A stretch of DNA of 64,000 bases from Chionis minor (Eukaryota > Chordata > Aves > Charadriiformes > Chionididae): the NCBI GenBank assembly GCA_013398295.1, contig VZSF01011129.1:296190-360189 (forward strand), in the 5' to 3' direction. The notes under the pieces are model-generated. The model did not search any database. It saw only the letters and a list, made by a program, of their open reading frames with translations, and was not told where the DNA came from. A program made the position numbers and the translations under genes. Positions 38,500 through 51,213 of the stretch are shown in pieces. Each line of letters starts with the position of its first letter. The first letter of the stretch is position 1.

Positions 38500-39350
38500 A
38501 GCATCCTAACCCATCACTTGCCCCGCGGATGGGGGCTGTGGGAAGCAGACACGGTGGCACTGACTGTGTCACAGAGGACGTGACGTTACCTGTTCCTGCA
38601 CGTACCAACCCAGCTGTGCCACGGTGTGGCCGGGCAGTTTGCTCACCTCTCGCTATCCCACTGCTTGGAGCAAGATGCCGGCAAGCCGAGCAGCCAGAGG
38701 CAGGGCCCAGGGACAGGGCTGGGTTGGGTGCCTCGGGTAGCTGCAAAGCTCTCCTTTTTGGAGGAGGAGCTGTAGCCTTTGGGGCAGCAACAGGGCACTC
38801 CCTGTGGCACTAGGGACGGGAAACAGGTGGATGTCAGTGCCGGTGTCACAGCTCTCGCCTCGTGTGACTGCGGAGCCCGGGAGGATATTTTGGTCACAGA
38901 AGTGGAAAAAGTTCAGAGAGTGAGGTAAAGAGTAAACAAAATCCAATAAGAAATACTTGTTTAACAAGGTGTCATCTAAGTGGGGGTTAAATTTGGCTGT
39001 GCCTTAATGAATTCAATGGGATTGTATGACTGGCTGAGGCCAACAGCCCTTAAAAATCACTACCCATTCTTAACACCAGCATGAAAACTATACTATATTA
39101 AAACATTACCAACTTCCAAGCTGATCATTTTCCCTAACATATTTTTGGTAAAATCATCCCATAACTAAGCCGGAATAGCAAAGGTATGTCCCGACGGAAG
39201 GCCAGGGGCTGGTTTGCTGCCGAGGGCTGGTGTCGGTGCCATAGGTGCTGTGCTGCGGCTGGCACGGGTGCTGAGCACACAACTCCCCGCACTGCCGTGG
39301 GCTGCAAAGTGAAAAGTTGGTCTCCTGACACCAGCCACGTGTCCCCACAG
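38500..39350. other. GC-richer region, weak CpG clusters
   Basis: Two GC-richer segments (about 38,510-38,900 and 39,180-39,350) have moderate CpG, clearly thinner than at 25.1 or 48.8 kb. A paired GACGTGACGTTA site lies near 38,578. An ATG frame of 134 codons (38409-38813) and antisense frames of similar size exist, with glycine/alanine/proline-rich products that reflect composition. It could be a weak promoter-like or decayed island. Confidence 0.35.
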
Positions 39351-40103
39351 CAGCACTTGAAAGGACTGACTGTGAGCTACCAACAAAAAAAGACTCAAAT
39401 GCAGCATTAATTTGTATCCAAATGAGCATTATTTTGTTTGGCACGTTTCTAATGTTTACAGAAAGATGTACTTTGCTCAGCCATTTGGGTGATTTTTGTT
39501 TGTTTTACTGATTTGGCTGGGGGAATAATGGTTATGGCTGAATCGCCAGTAGAGGCAACTCAAGAGGACAATGAACGGCAAGTTCAAACACCAAGGATTT
39601 TTCATTTGCTTGTTGTGGCATCACTGACAGATGTCAAATAGCCAGGAAAGGAGCACAGCCCGGCGCTGGTCTGTTAGAGGTGGGTTATCCCAGGCGTTTT
39701 CCAAGTAGCAGAGCTGAGCTGACACTCCAGAAAAAAATTATAAGCATTGTCAAACAGGTTTTGAAATGCTACAGGTTTGCTTTGAAATTAGTAAAAGCTG
39801 CTTTACTATTTGTTTTCTACTTTGGTAAAGATATTTTTTTGTTGCATTCAACAGAAAATAATAATCTTATGACAGTCCTCGGAATCTTTTTCAGTATTCC
39901 TTTTCTCATCCATAGAACTTTCATTTATCCAATCTGGAAACAGAAAGTGTATCTTACTATGCCGAGTGATCAATTACAAATGATAAATAGCAAGTAGCAA
40001 AGTGCTGAAAATCCAGGCATTATGATCAGCTTGCAAACATCCTTTGTGCTCAGCATTTCACTAAAGTGCTCATTGAACAATCATGAATAATGAACACAAT
40101 AGT
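39351..40103. other. Noncoding stretch, nothing recognised
   Basis: AT-rich unique sequence. One frame of 105 codons (39,680-39,997, TTG start) is hydrophobic and aromatic-rich, as AT-rich frames often are, and matches nothing I know. Confidence 0.5.
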
Positions 40104-40123
40104 AAAAAAAAAAAAAAAAAAAA
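40104..40123 (+). repeat. A20 homopolymer tract
   Basis: Twenty consecutive adenines are followed by CACC-rich sequence. The preceding bases do not resemble a recognised SINE or processed transcript, so a retroposition origin cannot be shown. Smaller tracts occur at 27,669 (A16) and 59,341 (T14). Confidence 0.85.
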
Positions 40124-40907
40124 CACCACACAACACAACTTTGTTCAGTTAAAAATTGGCAAGGAAAAAAGTCTAATAAATTATTCCATATGATCAGTTT
40201 TCCCCTCCAGTTACTGCTTTATCCTCTTCTCCACAGCGAGAACCGCCAGGACCTGCCTGCTTTTCTCCTGAAGTTTTTTTGACAATCTACTGCTGGAGTC
40301 TCTCCCTCTCGGTCTGCAGCCTCAGTCTGTCTCATGGAAAATATTTGGTGGACTGCAACCAAGCTCCCCTTGACACGCAAGTGCTCTAGTCCCACCGAAC
40401 AAGAGCGCCTCTTTCTCCGAACAGAGAATGAGCTCCCCTATTCCATCCAAACTAGATTTATATCAATGCCCAGATTTAAGGCAGAGATTCCTAGCTGTTT
40501 CCTCATGGGGAAGGAGATGAAAAGAAAGAGTTAAAATTCCAGTGCTTTGGACAAAACACATGTATTTGTTCAAGGAAGAAAGTTATAACAAGAAGATATG
40601 CACGCCTGATGATGAATGAAAGCCTGTTTGTACCTAATGTATCGAAGAAATTGTTCAAGAGCAGTTAATTTTGCCATTTCAATGTCTTTATGAGTTATCT
40701 GCCACAGAAGTACTTGTTTTTAAAAGATGAGTTGCCTGGCAACCACTTTAACATAGAGCAGCTGACTTTTCTGAACTTTGGGAAATGTTTTATTCATCAG
40801 CTGGTATTCTTTGCTCACTTCTCTTCATTTCCAAATTCCCTTTTCTGATTGTTTACATGCTTTTTACATTCTGCAAAGCAGCTTCATGGTCTATCCAGTA
40901 TCATGAG
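40124..40907. other. Noncoding stretch, nothing recognised
   Basis: Unique mixed-composition DNA. Open frames are at most 66 codons. No repeat or RNA gene was recognised. Confidence 0.5.
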
Positions 40908-40950
40908 ATAATGGACACCAGTTTTTGCATAATGGACACCAGTTTTTTGC
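40908..40950 (+). repeat. Two-copy 21/22-base tandem duplication
   Basis: A 21-base unit at 40,908-40,928 starting ATAATGGACACCAG is repeated directly at 40,929-40,950 with a single extra T in its T-run. The near-identity indicates a fairly recent local duplication compared with the old repeats in the window, so it could be polymorphic in length. Confidence 0.9.
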
Positions 40951-43900
40951 ATAAGTCACTTTAAAAAAGCAACAGGCATTCACGTTATAATTTTTATTGC
41001 ACACATACTCAAATCATCGTATGATTTGACCTAAGCTAGCCATACGGTGACAGAATGTTTAGAAGAATTGTATTTTTTTTTTTCCTATTAATTAGTGAAA
41101 TAATCAATACCAGAGACATTACTTTCCTTCAGGAATTGCCCGCAGATCTGTTGACATCAGTTTAAGGGCAGGGAATTAAGACACGGGTAGATAAAGAGAT
41201 AGAAAGACAAGAACTGTTTCAGATTACACCACTTGGAAAAATTACAAGAAATCGGGGCGGGGGGGGAAGGAAATATACAGAAGAGAAGTTCTTGCCAATA
41301 ATGAAATAGTTCCCAAGGGAAATAACAGACGTCTCTCATTCTGAGCCTTTTCCTCTATAATTTGTATGGCAATAGAGAACCTGAACAGACCAAAAGAAAG
41401 ACACTGACATTTTGACCCACGTAGCTTTTTGAAGCCTTCATTATCAAACACAGTTTGATAAAGGCACCCTCATGTGTTGGTTTAATTCTCCATGTGGAGA
41501 AAAAGTTGTTTGATCTCCAGCTAGGGGACCACATCTCTCGAAGTGCTCACGTGGAGTGGCGTACCTTGAGGCCCTGACCAGAGGAGCCACTGTAGGGGCT
41601 GTTGTTTTGGATAACAGTTTAGACTATGTTAATGATGACCTGAAAGGGGTTTGCAGTACTGACACCCTCGAAACCTGAGGTAAGATAGTTTTCCTATTTT
41701 GAAGCAGTACCAGATACGCGCACTGTTCACTTTTAACGAGCTCTCTTGTTTAGGAGGGTGTTCTTGTCTACACTTCCATGTAAACATCTGTTAAAGGTAC
41801 AACAAAAGAGTGTTTGCAAAAGGTTAAGTAAGCAAAAAACAGGCAAATAAAAGCAGTATGCCTGGCCTTTGGCATTGCACGTGTGTTCTGGTGGTTTCAC
41901 TTCATATTTTTCCTCTGGTTCTGACTTACTGCTTTTGAAGTAAGTTAAGAGAAATTGTTTACTGTTTAAGAAGAAACAATTACAAGCCAGTATGTGTCAT
42001 TAAAACTGCTCAACAATTCTCCTTATAAGGCCTTTAAGCAGTGAGCAGTGTCCTCTGAGGCGGGTTTGCATGGGGTGCAGCGTGCACATGTCCTGAGCAG
42101 CACAGGGAGAAACCCCCCAGCTACACTCCGCCAAACGCCCTCCATCCCAGGGACTGGAGGGGGCAGCAGTCACGTTTCATGCAAAATTACGCAGGAACAT
42201 GTCACTTGTGTCATCGCTCACTGAATTAAAATGCCCAGACAAACATAACGCCATTATCTCCTAATTTTCAGATGTTTGATCATGCTGGTTCAGTGCTTTT
42301 TTTTTTTCTCTCCCAGTCTTAGCATGCTAGGTGGCTACAAGCACCTGCTGTGCAGAGCGATCTTTGAAAAGAGTCCTTTAAACAGTGTTTTATAGAAATT
42401 TTCTTCTATTGCACCTTACTAGGGGTGACTGCACTGAATGAGCATTTAGCCTTGTTTATTCTCTCTTTTAGGAGACCTTTAAAGTGTTCGCCATCTTTCT
42501 ATAGAGATATATTAATGAAAACATCTTTTCAAAAAAAATAGGAGTGAAAGATGCATATCCTAAAGAAGTATGCAGGTTTATTAAAGTTACTAGCAAAATT
42601 CCCACTTAATTTCATGAAACTTTACTCTAGGACCTTGCCAGAAAGAGTTTTTTGGCTCAGAAATACAAGACCAGCTGAAGACCTGAAGTTTAATTATTGC
42701 TGTACAGCTACACTCTTCAAAGAAGCATCTCTGATTTAGATCTACTAAGTGCTGAAGATTTGTACAAGTATACTAGCACATGCGATGTGTGTTAAGACTG
42801 AACTACAGACACAGACTGAGGGATCACCCAAACACCAGAGAGATTCACGTTCATGTATTTCATAAACGCAGAGTGGTACGCGCATATTGTAGTCCTTCAA
42901 AAGGAGTCTGGGCTTCAGTTCTCCAGTGCAAGCTCAGGAAAATCCTTTGTATAAATGTGATTGCCATCAAGTGTTTTCCTAAATAAGAAACCCTACACAG
43001 GCAAGGGCACAATTCGCATCTTGCATAACTTCGGTTGCGGTCAGCGGACCCATTGCCAGTGTTTGTCAAAGCAAGGCCAAATGCAGCCATGGAAGTGTTA
43101 TTACTGGCAGAGACCACAAACCAGGAAAATTGTGCAGACAGGTAGAAATTAAATCCTTCATCCAGCTACCATTTCCAGTTAATGCACCCATGCAGTTACA
43201 AAAACGTTCATAATAATTTGTAGTAACTTTACACTAAAAGTTCTTACTAATTAGTAAATCACTTCATCATTCTTGTCTTTTTGGATGCTACTCCACTCCC
43301 AGTGAAAGTCTCAGTTTCTCTTTATGTGTCTTCCTTACACATATCAGGAAACATTTATATACCAGTGAATATTTAAGTCCTATTCATGCCCATACAATGG
43401 CACAAGTATATACCACTACATTTCTATTAAATTACCTTCAATCTCTCTGGGTTTATCTAGGATGGTTGGAAATAACCTTCCAGCTGCCTGCGAAATGGTA
43501 ACGGAAACTGTTAACGTCCAACCTTTCCTTCGAGGGGGAGGAATGATTCCCTAAAGGAAATCCGTGTGGTTTAATGGCCTTCCTAGGCCCATGCTCGGCC
43601 TGCTACACAGTTTGGTCTTTACCTCTCTTGCACATAAAAGACTCCCTGTAGCGAAGCACGGAAGTTTGAAGCACAGATGAAGCAGGCATGTTTTGAGCAA
43701 GCCTAAATATTGCATCTCTCCACAGCTTCCTGTTATCACCTGGTCAGTGTAATTGGTGACACAGGTCTCCAGAAAGTAAAAACTTTCCTGTTTCTAGCAT
43801 TTCTAGCTCAGTCCTCTGGTTATTTTTTAAGTAACCTGTGAGGTCTACTTTCTTGCCCTCTAGAGAAAGAGTCAGATTTGCTGTACAAATTAAAGCCAGC

Positions 43901-44433
43901 CAAGAGTTTAGTGTGCTCAACTATCAGAGATTCAAGGGAAGACTTTGATTCCCTTCAAATCTTTTTAATTTTTCTGAAGAAAAACACAGGAACTGAAAAT
44001 TAAGCAGGCTTTGTTTTGGAGTCCAAAAAAAAAAAAACAACAACGGGAAAAAGTCAAACTCCTTCCCAAACCTTCAGCAATTTTTGAAGTTTCCATCAGC
44101 ATTCCTGGGGAAGGCACACTCTTTGTTTTTCCCTGAACAGAGGCCTTGTAGCAGGCAAACCAGACTTCTGTTTTCCCCCAAGCATGCCGAAGGTGCTGCT
44201 AGGATCTCCCATGTCTCAGGGTATCTCAAAACCTGAGCGTGGAAGTAGAATGAGTGATGTTCATAAGGGAAGAAAGCAAGAAACTAAGGTACAAAAACAT
44301 CCTTCCCTCTAGCACTGTCCTTTTTTATGGGAAAATGTAGGATGGCAACTAAAAGGAGGATTTCAATGTCCTTATAAACACCCTATAGGTCTTACGCAAG
44401 AGGATCTGCTGCTGTCTACTCACCAAATGCCCA
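40951..44433. other. Noncoding stretch with minor features
   Basis: A G-rich run (about 41,254-41,266) interrupts AT-rich DNA. At 41,520-41,660 a plus-strand frame stays open for roughly 40 codons and ends before a GAGGTAAG donor-like site near 41,685, but no acceptor or known product supports an exon. Sequence near 42,060-42,180 is GC-richer. An A-run lies near 44,026. Nothing firmer was found. Confidence 0.5.
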
Positions 44434-44490
44434 TTGCCTCCCCCTTCCTCCCTCTCATATGCTCCGTACCACCCCCTTCCCCACCCAATT
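44434..44490 (+). repeat. Pyrimidine-rich tract
   Basis: About 55 bases of mostly C and T, with CCTCCCCCTTCC and CACCCCCTTCCCCACCC motifs. It could form a purine-motif triplex or act as a polypyrimidine tract; no downstream exon was recognised. A seven-base perfect inverted repeat, TGACCAC/GTGGTCA, follows at 44,525-44,543. Confidence 0.5.
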
Positions 44491-46608
44491 TCCAAACTGG
44501 ATGGGGAGCCATACAGTCTGACTTTGACCACTGCTTGTGGTCAGGCTCCCCACGCTGGGCTTAGCACCTCCAGTCAGGCTGCAGGACTGGGCTGGAAATG
44601 CCAGGCAGCCGGCGACACGTATTGCTCAAAGGAAACAGTGCTCAACGAGGAAAAAGAAAAAGAACTGTCTTGCTTGGATACGGTTAAAATGCACCTTTTT
44701 AAAAAAAGTTTACTTGTTGGCCTGCTCTCTGTTGCACGACACTTTCCTGCCATGCTTTATTTATGTATGATTTTATGGTGGTTACTATTATTACCTAATA
44801 TCTGTTATTAACGTAGCTATTGTATATCTATTATATGTCTACCACACCCCCCTCTATCTATCTATTCTAAGACTATCTCTCTGCCTATGGGAGAAGACGC
44901 TGTCTCAGGAGCATCTGATCCCAAGTGATTGGATTACTAGTAACTAACACCGACAGTGCCAGTTGGTGGACTCCTTACACCGCCTGTGCTGCCTGCTCTC
45001 CAACCCCAAAGACATTTTTAGAAGCCTTAAGGAGACAACAATTAGGTGAGGTAATGGTTATTCTTAGCCTACTATCTCTCACGCAAACACTGTTTCCATT
45101 AATAAAACCTGAAGGATCCGTCAACACATGGAACTTACTCTAACGTATCCTGATAGCATGAAAATGAAATGGGATCTTCAGATTTGTTTTCAACTGAGTA
45201 AACATGGTGATTTTTGGGGCAGGCCTTCTGAGATGTCCTGGGTTAGTAAATACATGCAGATCGTAAAACAAATTGACATAATATTAATTGAAACACTCAC
45301 TATCCCTTCAAGAGTTATTGTTTTATTTCAGTTTTCTAATGGAAAGGAATTTGTTGCGCTGTAACTTGATATTATTACTACAAACTCAATAAAAATATTT
45401 TTTTAATCAAAAAGGCTGCTGGTTTTCTTAAATCTAATAGTAATTGAATCCACATTTTCTGAGCTATGTAACAAACAGCTTTTTTATGCATAACTTGTAT
45501 CCATCTTGGAACATGATATATTTTCAAAGGCATTATGGAACGAAGTGCATAAGCAGTCAGATTTGAATATAACATATTATACCATTCAATCAGCTTACTA
45601 CAGGCCATAGCCTTAAAAATAAAATTATACCAGTAATGCTGGCATTTGTGCTCCAGAGGGAGATGGTTAATTCTTCAATAAAAAGTAGAAGGATTTGCAT
45701 CTGCCCTGGCTGACAACATAAAAGATCAACGTTTTTCTTATACTTAGGGCAAAACGTTCTCTGTAAAAACCAAGTTAATGCAATATTAAAGCTGCAGAGT
45801 TAAGCATATAAAAATGAGGATAGACACAGTTAACGATGAACATTCAACCTTAATTCTATCCTTCGGTGTGTTTGCGTTAAAACATGGTTTGCCATTGTGT
45901 GATCACTTCATTAGCAATATAATTAAAAATATTAAGCAGCAGAAACTGTGGGGCAATCATACCAAATCTTGTCCTTTGAAAAGAAAATTCAAATAACTTT
46001 ATAGTGTATATGGTATATTCCAAGCTTTCGCCTTATTATGGCTTGAGCAGGATTTTATCTATAATAAGAAATGCAATGTTTCTTATCCCTCACAAAGTTA
46101 CTCTCAGACTCTTCTGATATGATAAAGTGAATATAATGAGAAAAGAGAAACATAAAAGGAGAAGGATAGACTATATTCTACATATATGACACAAGTCCTT
46201 AAACTTTAGCAAGCAAATGAGTCAGTTTGAATACTAACATTTTATATAAAACAATTTATTTTTAAAAGTCCTAGTTCCCAAAAGCTGGAAATATTTTTTG
46301 CTTCCAGCGTAAACTTTTGAATAAATACAATAATATATTTCATAATGAGCAACTTGGAAAAGCAGTACTGTAATCTTTTCACGGTGAAAAATAATGTATT
46401 TTCACAGCAGAAATTTGAAACACAGAAACATGATTAAACCCAAAACATTACTTTGTGTTACACATTAAATAAAAAAAAGTAACAATTATACTTGTCTGAA
46501 AAGGTAAATATCTTTCTTGTTAAAATTCTTCCCAATTCTCTTGGCATTAGTCTGGCAAATCAGTCAAGATACACCCACCCCACTACACCCTTTTTGTTCA
46601 CATCAGAT
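44491..46608. other. AT-rich noncoding stretch, nothing recognised
   Basis: Short CTAT-rich simple sequence near 44,850-44,875. A 125-codon frame (44,434-44,811) opens at TTG inside the pyrimidine tract and has no recognisable domain. The remainder is unique AT-rich DNA with no repeat recognised. Confidence 0.5.
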
Positions 46609-46629
46609 CCCCCCCCCCACCTTTCCCCC
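46572..46629 (-). repeat. C-run cluster, potential minus-strand G-quadruplex
   Basis: The plus strand shows CACCCACCCC and ACACCC (about 46,572-46,590), then C10 at 46,609-46,618 and C5 at 46,625-46,629. On the minus strand these become G-runs that could form a quadruplex, with the plus strand able to form an i-motif. No gene is recognisable nearby. Confidence 0.6.
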
Positions 46630-47449
46630 AGGCCTTGCCTCCATGCAGTTTCTGCACCAAAGCAATTAAATCAATAGGAAAATTGGTTCGGTTAAAATCG
46701 GTGCCACCTCGTATCATAAACAGAATATTATTGGTAGAGAGTTTATTTATACCACTGCTACTTGTTTTCGTTAAAGCTATACTGGAATAAATATCTTTAT
46801 AGCTATACACACTTGTGTCCACACTAGGCTGTTACGTTGATTTAAACGCTGTCTGTTTTCCCAGCAATTTAGCTAAATTATTAAAACAATGACATAAAAA
46901 GAAGGGCATAGAGAGCTAGATGATAGAAACCAAAAAACACTTTCACCTCTCATTTTCACCACATTTTGTTCAGATTAAAATCTTGCAGATCATGTCTAAG
47001 CCTATAGTCACAAAAAGCAACCACATTAAAAAAGAAGGGGACATGGAGGGCTCTGCAGCATTCACCTCCCTTCAGTAAGAGCTGCAAACAGTAGAAACAT
47101 AAAGTAAAATTATCGTCAGTTCAGTAGTGTATGAAAGTGTCCTTTTAACAAGAAAATGTTCCACTTTTAGTTTCTTCTCCATTTGTGAAAAACCTCTGTG
47201 AAACTTTTTCTCATTATCTGTGATTTATTTCCTTATTCCTGGACCTGGAGTGTAATAATAGTCCAAATGTAATAGCCTTGACCTTTGCAGTTCTGCTCAG
47301 GGAGGTCACGGCGAATTTTAAGTCACGAGCAAAGATTTCAACTAGCAATAACACGATACACTTACTTCAAAATATGTATAAGGGCTTTATCTTCTGGAAT
47401 GTATCTCTCAGCTGTCCCCTGTTGCTAGCCACACAATCAACATTTTTTT
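46630..47449. other. AT-rich noncoding stretch, nothing recognised
   Basis: Unique AT-rich DNA leading into the SINE fragment. No other feature was recognised. Confidence 0.5.
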
Positions 47450-47568
47450 TTTACAACCAGGGAAACTGAGGCAGGCTGAGAGTGAATTACCACTGACTGA
47501 AACTGGCAAAGATGGAATTAGAGGTCAGGTTTTCTGCATCCAATACTCACTTTAACCACGGTCCCATC
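47450..47568 (-). mobile_element. MIR-like SINE fragment, antisense
   Basis: TTACAACCAGGGAAACTGAG, then GGCA, AGAGTGAATTACCACTGAC, GATGGAATTAGAGGTCAGGT and CAATACTCACTTTAACCAC follow in order the reverse complement of an amniote MIR-like SINE: TTTTACAGATGGGGAAACTG, a GAGGCA block, a TTAAGTGACTTGCCC block, AGAACCCAGGT and the tRNA-related TTAACCACTA end. The sense direction is minus. The copy is highly diverged, and neither its internal promoter nor a coding function is expected to survive. Confidence 0.75.
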
Positions 47569-48664
47569 CTCCCTCCCAGCACTGTCCATGTCCTCCCATA
47601 ACAAGACACAGTTATCATTTAAAAATTGAAGCGTGGGAAGGTTTGTGCAGGTGAACACTGGTGTTACTGCTTCTCTGTGGTGCTTACTTGAAAAATCCCA
47701 AGGAATTTTCACCTCGTTAGGCGATGCCCAGTCATAAATTTCTTGTCTCCACTCTCCTGCCTGCTTCATCCCATTGTCTCCTTTCCTAATGCACTGCACA
47801 TCAGGACTGCCATTTTTGGTACAGCTCTAAATTCGGTTCTCTTTCTAACTACTAGAGTCTCAGACCGTTAAAAGGAAAATAAAAGTAGCGTGCCATTTTA
47901 CAAAGGGGCGAGCAAACTGGCATGAAGCACATTGTAAGGGCATACTTATCAAAGAGGAATGCCTCATGTCTTTTCTCCCACCATTTTGTCAAAACCATAA
48001 AAAAGAAACAAAATGGCAACCGCTAATATTCAGATTAATAAAGAGCCATATGATTCCCAGCTGTTGACTATAAGTGGCAATCCGTGTGCAGTCTTTGTAC
48101 CCAATGTGGTTTTCACAATACCCATATTTGTTTCTGCCTCTCAGTCAAGCTCCAAATAGGAACTGGTATGTAGTAGGATCTGTGCAAATAATTTATTGTC
48201 TGTCTTACATTTAAGGAACTGCAAAAAGAATGTGAAAAAACAAGGAAGAAGGTTTTTGTCCATTAATCAGGACCTTATAGAGAAAAAGAATGGGGTTTTA
48301 CTTGTTAATAGTGAACAGCGGTTCATGCTTTTAGATTTCATGACTTTCCATAAGTCGCAGGCATTCATATGGTTCTCACATTTTCTGAGAAGTCAGGCAG
48401 AAGTTAACTTAAGTTTAAGCATTTACCAAAAGCTGCAAGGAATACTGTTTTCTTTGAAAACATTCAAGGTTTTCCTCGCTGCACCATCTTTTTAAAACAC
48501 ATTCTAGGTTTACATAGCCAAACACGTATTAAATATTAATATAACACATTTATATTGGTTCCTGTTTATTTTCTAGGGGAGCATAACAATAAGTATTGTG
48601 CATTTTGACAGCGCTAGCTACATTATCTCCAACTATTCTTAAATGCCATCATTCGGCTTCATAG
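47569..48664. other. Noncoding stretch, nothing recognised
   Basis: Unique AT-rich DNA. A 99-codon frame (48,196-48,495) has no recognisable product. Confidence 0.5.
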
Positions 48665-49140
48665 GGATCCGGCTAATTGGGAAACCAGAAGGAGCGAGCG
48701 CTCCTCCCGTGCGCCCCCGCGCCCAGCCAGGTCAGCCCCGCCGGCCGATGCCCAGCCCCGGGGAGGATTCCCACAGCGGGACGGATGCCGGGAAGCAGCA
48801 ATGCCACCCTCCCAGCCACTCTCCCCTCACCGTGGGGAGCGGAGAAGGCCTCCGAGCGGCCGTGGGAGCGGGGCCGGCGCGGACCGCGGGCATCGCATTC
48901 CTCTGCTCCCCAGCTATCGCGGCAGTCCCAAGGGTGTTGCTGCAGAGAGCAGTAACTTAAAACAGCCTCGCTGAGCGCGCTGCTGGCAGCCCCCAGCCTG
49001 TGGGAGCATCTTGTACAGCCTCCTTTGAACACCCTCACTCCTGGGTTCGGAGCCAAGCGCGGGCTGGCCACACACAAGGTTGGGAGCTCATGGAGGTACG
49101 GGGCCGGCTGCCGGCGAAGCAGCGCCTGGGGGGGCCGTGA
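48665..49140. promoter_or_regulatory. CpG island, best promoter candidate in the window
   Basis: By my count more than 20 CpGs fall in about 230 bases (48,670-48,900), and further CpGs continue through 48,960-49,140. GC-box-like GGGGCCGG and GCGCGG motifs are present. The sharp rise out of AT-rich flanks and retained CpG suggest germline hypomethylation, as at an active promoter. An ATG frame of 105 codons (48643-48960, plus) and an antisense frame of 134 codons (48673-49077) cross the island, both with arginine/proline/alanine/glycine-rich products explained by composition. A consensus 5' splice site lies 80 bases beyond the island (see 49,223). Transcription direction is unknown. Confidence 0.6.
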
Positions 49141-49223
49141 GGTTGCCTCTCTTTAAAGCATAAAAGTGGTTTGTGTATAGGAACTTCAGCTGAAGAACAC
49201 TGTTTTGCAAAAGCAACATGAAG
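49141..49223 (+). other. Possible end of a first exon with consensus 5' splice site
   Basis: The sequence ATGAAG|GTAAGG at 49,218-49,229 matches the vertebrate donor consensus (MAG|GTRAGT) at most positions, with the exon end at 49,223. Upstream lies the CpG island, so a spliced noncoding or 5'-UTR exon running plus-ward is plausible. There is no evidence for the partner exon in the window, and donor matches of this quality also occur by chance. Confidence 0.25.
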
Positions 49224-49229
49224 GTAAGG

Positions 49230-51213
49230 CTTATAGGAATGGAAAAAAACTTGGTTTATTTCCTGCAAATCAGGAACACGTGCTTACTAGTTGTTAAAAT
49301 GGACTTGTGTATTAACTCTTTGAGGCCTAAACATTATCATATAAGTGGAACAATGATGATGACCAATATTTATCATACATTTTCTATGCAAAAGAACCAG
49401 ATAATGAAATGCCTTGCGGAATACAGATACATTGCTAAAGAGATGTGGTTTCACAATATTCTTCTCCTTTGCAAACTATTCTTCCATTGCATAATTTTAC
49501 AAATTATGTGAAAATATTCCTATTGAAAGCAAATATGATTTATACTAATCACTTAGAGGCAGCTGGAATATGAAGAAAACTTGATGCATTTACTGCTTGG
49601 AAAACAAGAAACTATATTTATGGACACAGAAATAAAGACAGCAGCTCTTGGGGAAAGACACAGAAAAATTTTACATCAGTGATGTGTTCTCTCCTTCCCT
49701 AACTACATCATTAAAACTACAATATGAAACAAAGCATGGCTTCATGTTTGCTTTTTTATTTGGCTGTTTATTTTATTTAACTATGTTCAACTGCAGTCAC
49801 TGATACTTAAAGTCTTATAATACATCATTACTGTTGCCTTCAATCACCAGAACAGGTTACCAATGACTGTGATCAAGTCTATGTGCTTTTATTTTTTTAA
49901 TTATATGGTCTGATCAATCAAAAACTTTAAGGCAAAATTCAGGGTGAAATCTACGGCCTGTATTATTGAGCAAGTCCCTTCTAACTGTAGAATCACTGAA
50001 TACTACAGGAACAAGTACAGTCACATCTCTAGTGTAATTTACACATACATATCATGGTGCAGTGCTAGGAATCATTTTCCATAATAAATTGCTTTAGTAG
50101 CTTCTACAAATAAGACAACATTTATAAAATGGTGATAAACACAGTTTGACTTAGCTTCTGCCTTACATACACTTTTGCACCTACACAGGGTTTAATTCAT
50201 CAGCCACTCGTTACAGTGGTTTTAGCCATGTAACTCGAGGTCCCAATTTGCAAGCCCCCTGAGGACACGTTCTGTATTCCTTAGCACACTGGTCAATGCC
50301 AACCCACGGCCGCACATCCCATCTCCAGCCACTTAAAACTCAAAAACTTTCTGACCTGCAAACCTAGGCCTGAAAGATACATGAGTCCTAAATGCACTAG
50401 ATGTCTCCCCCACTGTTTCTCCAGGATAATATCTAGCTTGATGCATCACATCTCTCTCTGCTCTGGGCACACAGACCCATTGGGACCTGAAGGTGGTGAA
50501 GGTTCCTCGGTCAGCCCTGATCCCCATCGGGAGACCTGCGCTCTCTGCTGCACACATGGACACACCGATGGTCTACATGTGTTCAGCTTTTGAACCCATC
50601 CCGCCCTACTTTTTTTGCCTCCAGCAGCTGAAGACAACTTAAACATCCATGTTGTTTAATTGCCAAGGCTAAGTGTGACTCACAAGGAATCTGCTGGATT
50701 GTGGTTTTCTATTTGGCAATCGTGCCACTTCAGTGAGCTTACGCCATCCCCCTGGCTCCCACGTCCACCCCTGTTTCTTTCAGCCAGTCCAGACCTGGTT
50801 CATGATAGAGCCACAAAAACAACAGTGCCAGCACGACATGGGGGCCTTCTCTATTGGCAGTTCAGTACTTGGGAATATTTTCAACAGCTCTCATGTCCCA
50901 TTTAAAGCCCTAAATTTCAGTAGCCAGGTATTGAAAAACAAGCAGCATCCAACATCTCTTCTGAAACTCTACATCACTGAAGACCTAAAATCCCAACAGA
51001 AGCGTGAAACACCTTGGAAACTGACTGGCTGAGAAGAACGAAGACAGATCAACAAAGAGAGTGCTCATATGGTGATGGAGCATAGAACGTATTTCACATC
51101 TGCCCTTTGGGATGGACCTGACATTTCACAGCTGACAAGGCCATGGGCAATATGTGGGGTGAAGCCTGAATTAACTGACTGTTGGAGACAAAACAGCAGC
51201 TTCTGAAAGGTCT
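49230..51213. other. Noncoding stretch, nothing recognised
   Basis: AT-rich DNA with a GC-richer piece at 50,300-50,900. Open frames reach 99 codons and are not recognisable. No repeat was identified. Confidence 0.5.

Noticed and set aside
48643..49077. Coding frames of 105 and 134 codons across the CpG island
   Set aside because: Both strands are open and the products are rich in P, R, A and G, which is the effect of high GC and few stops rather than evidence of a gene.
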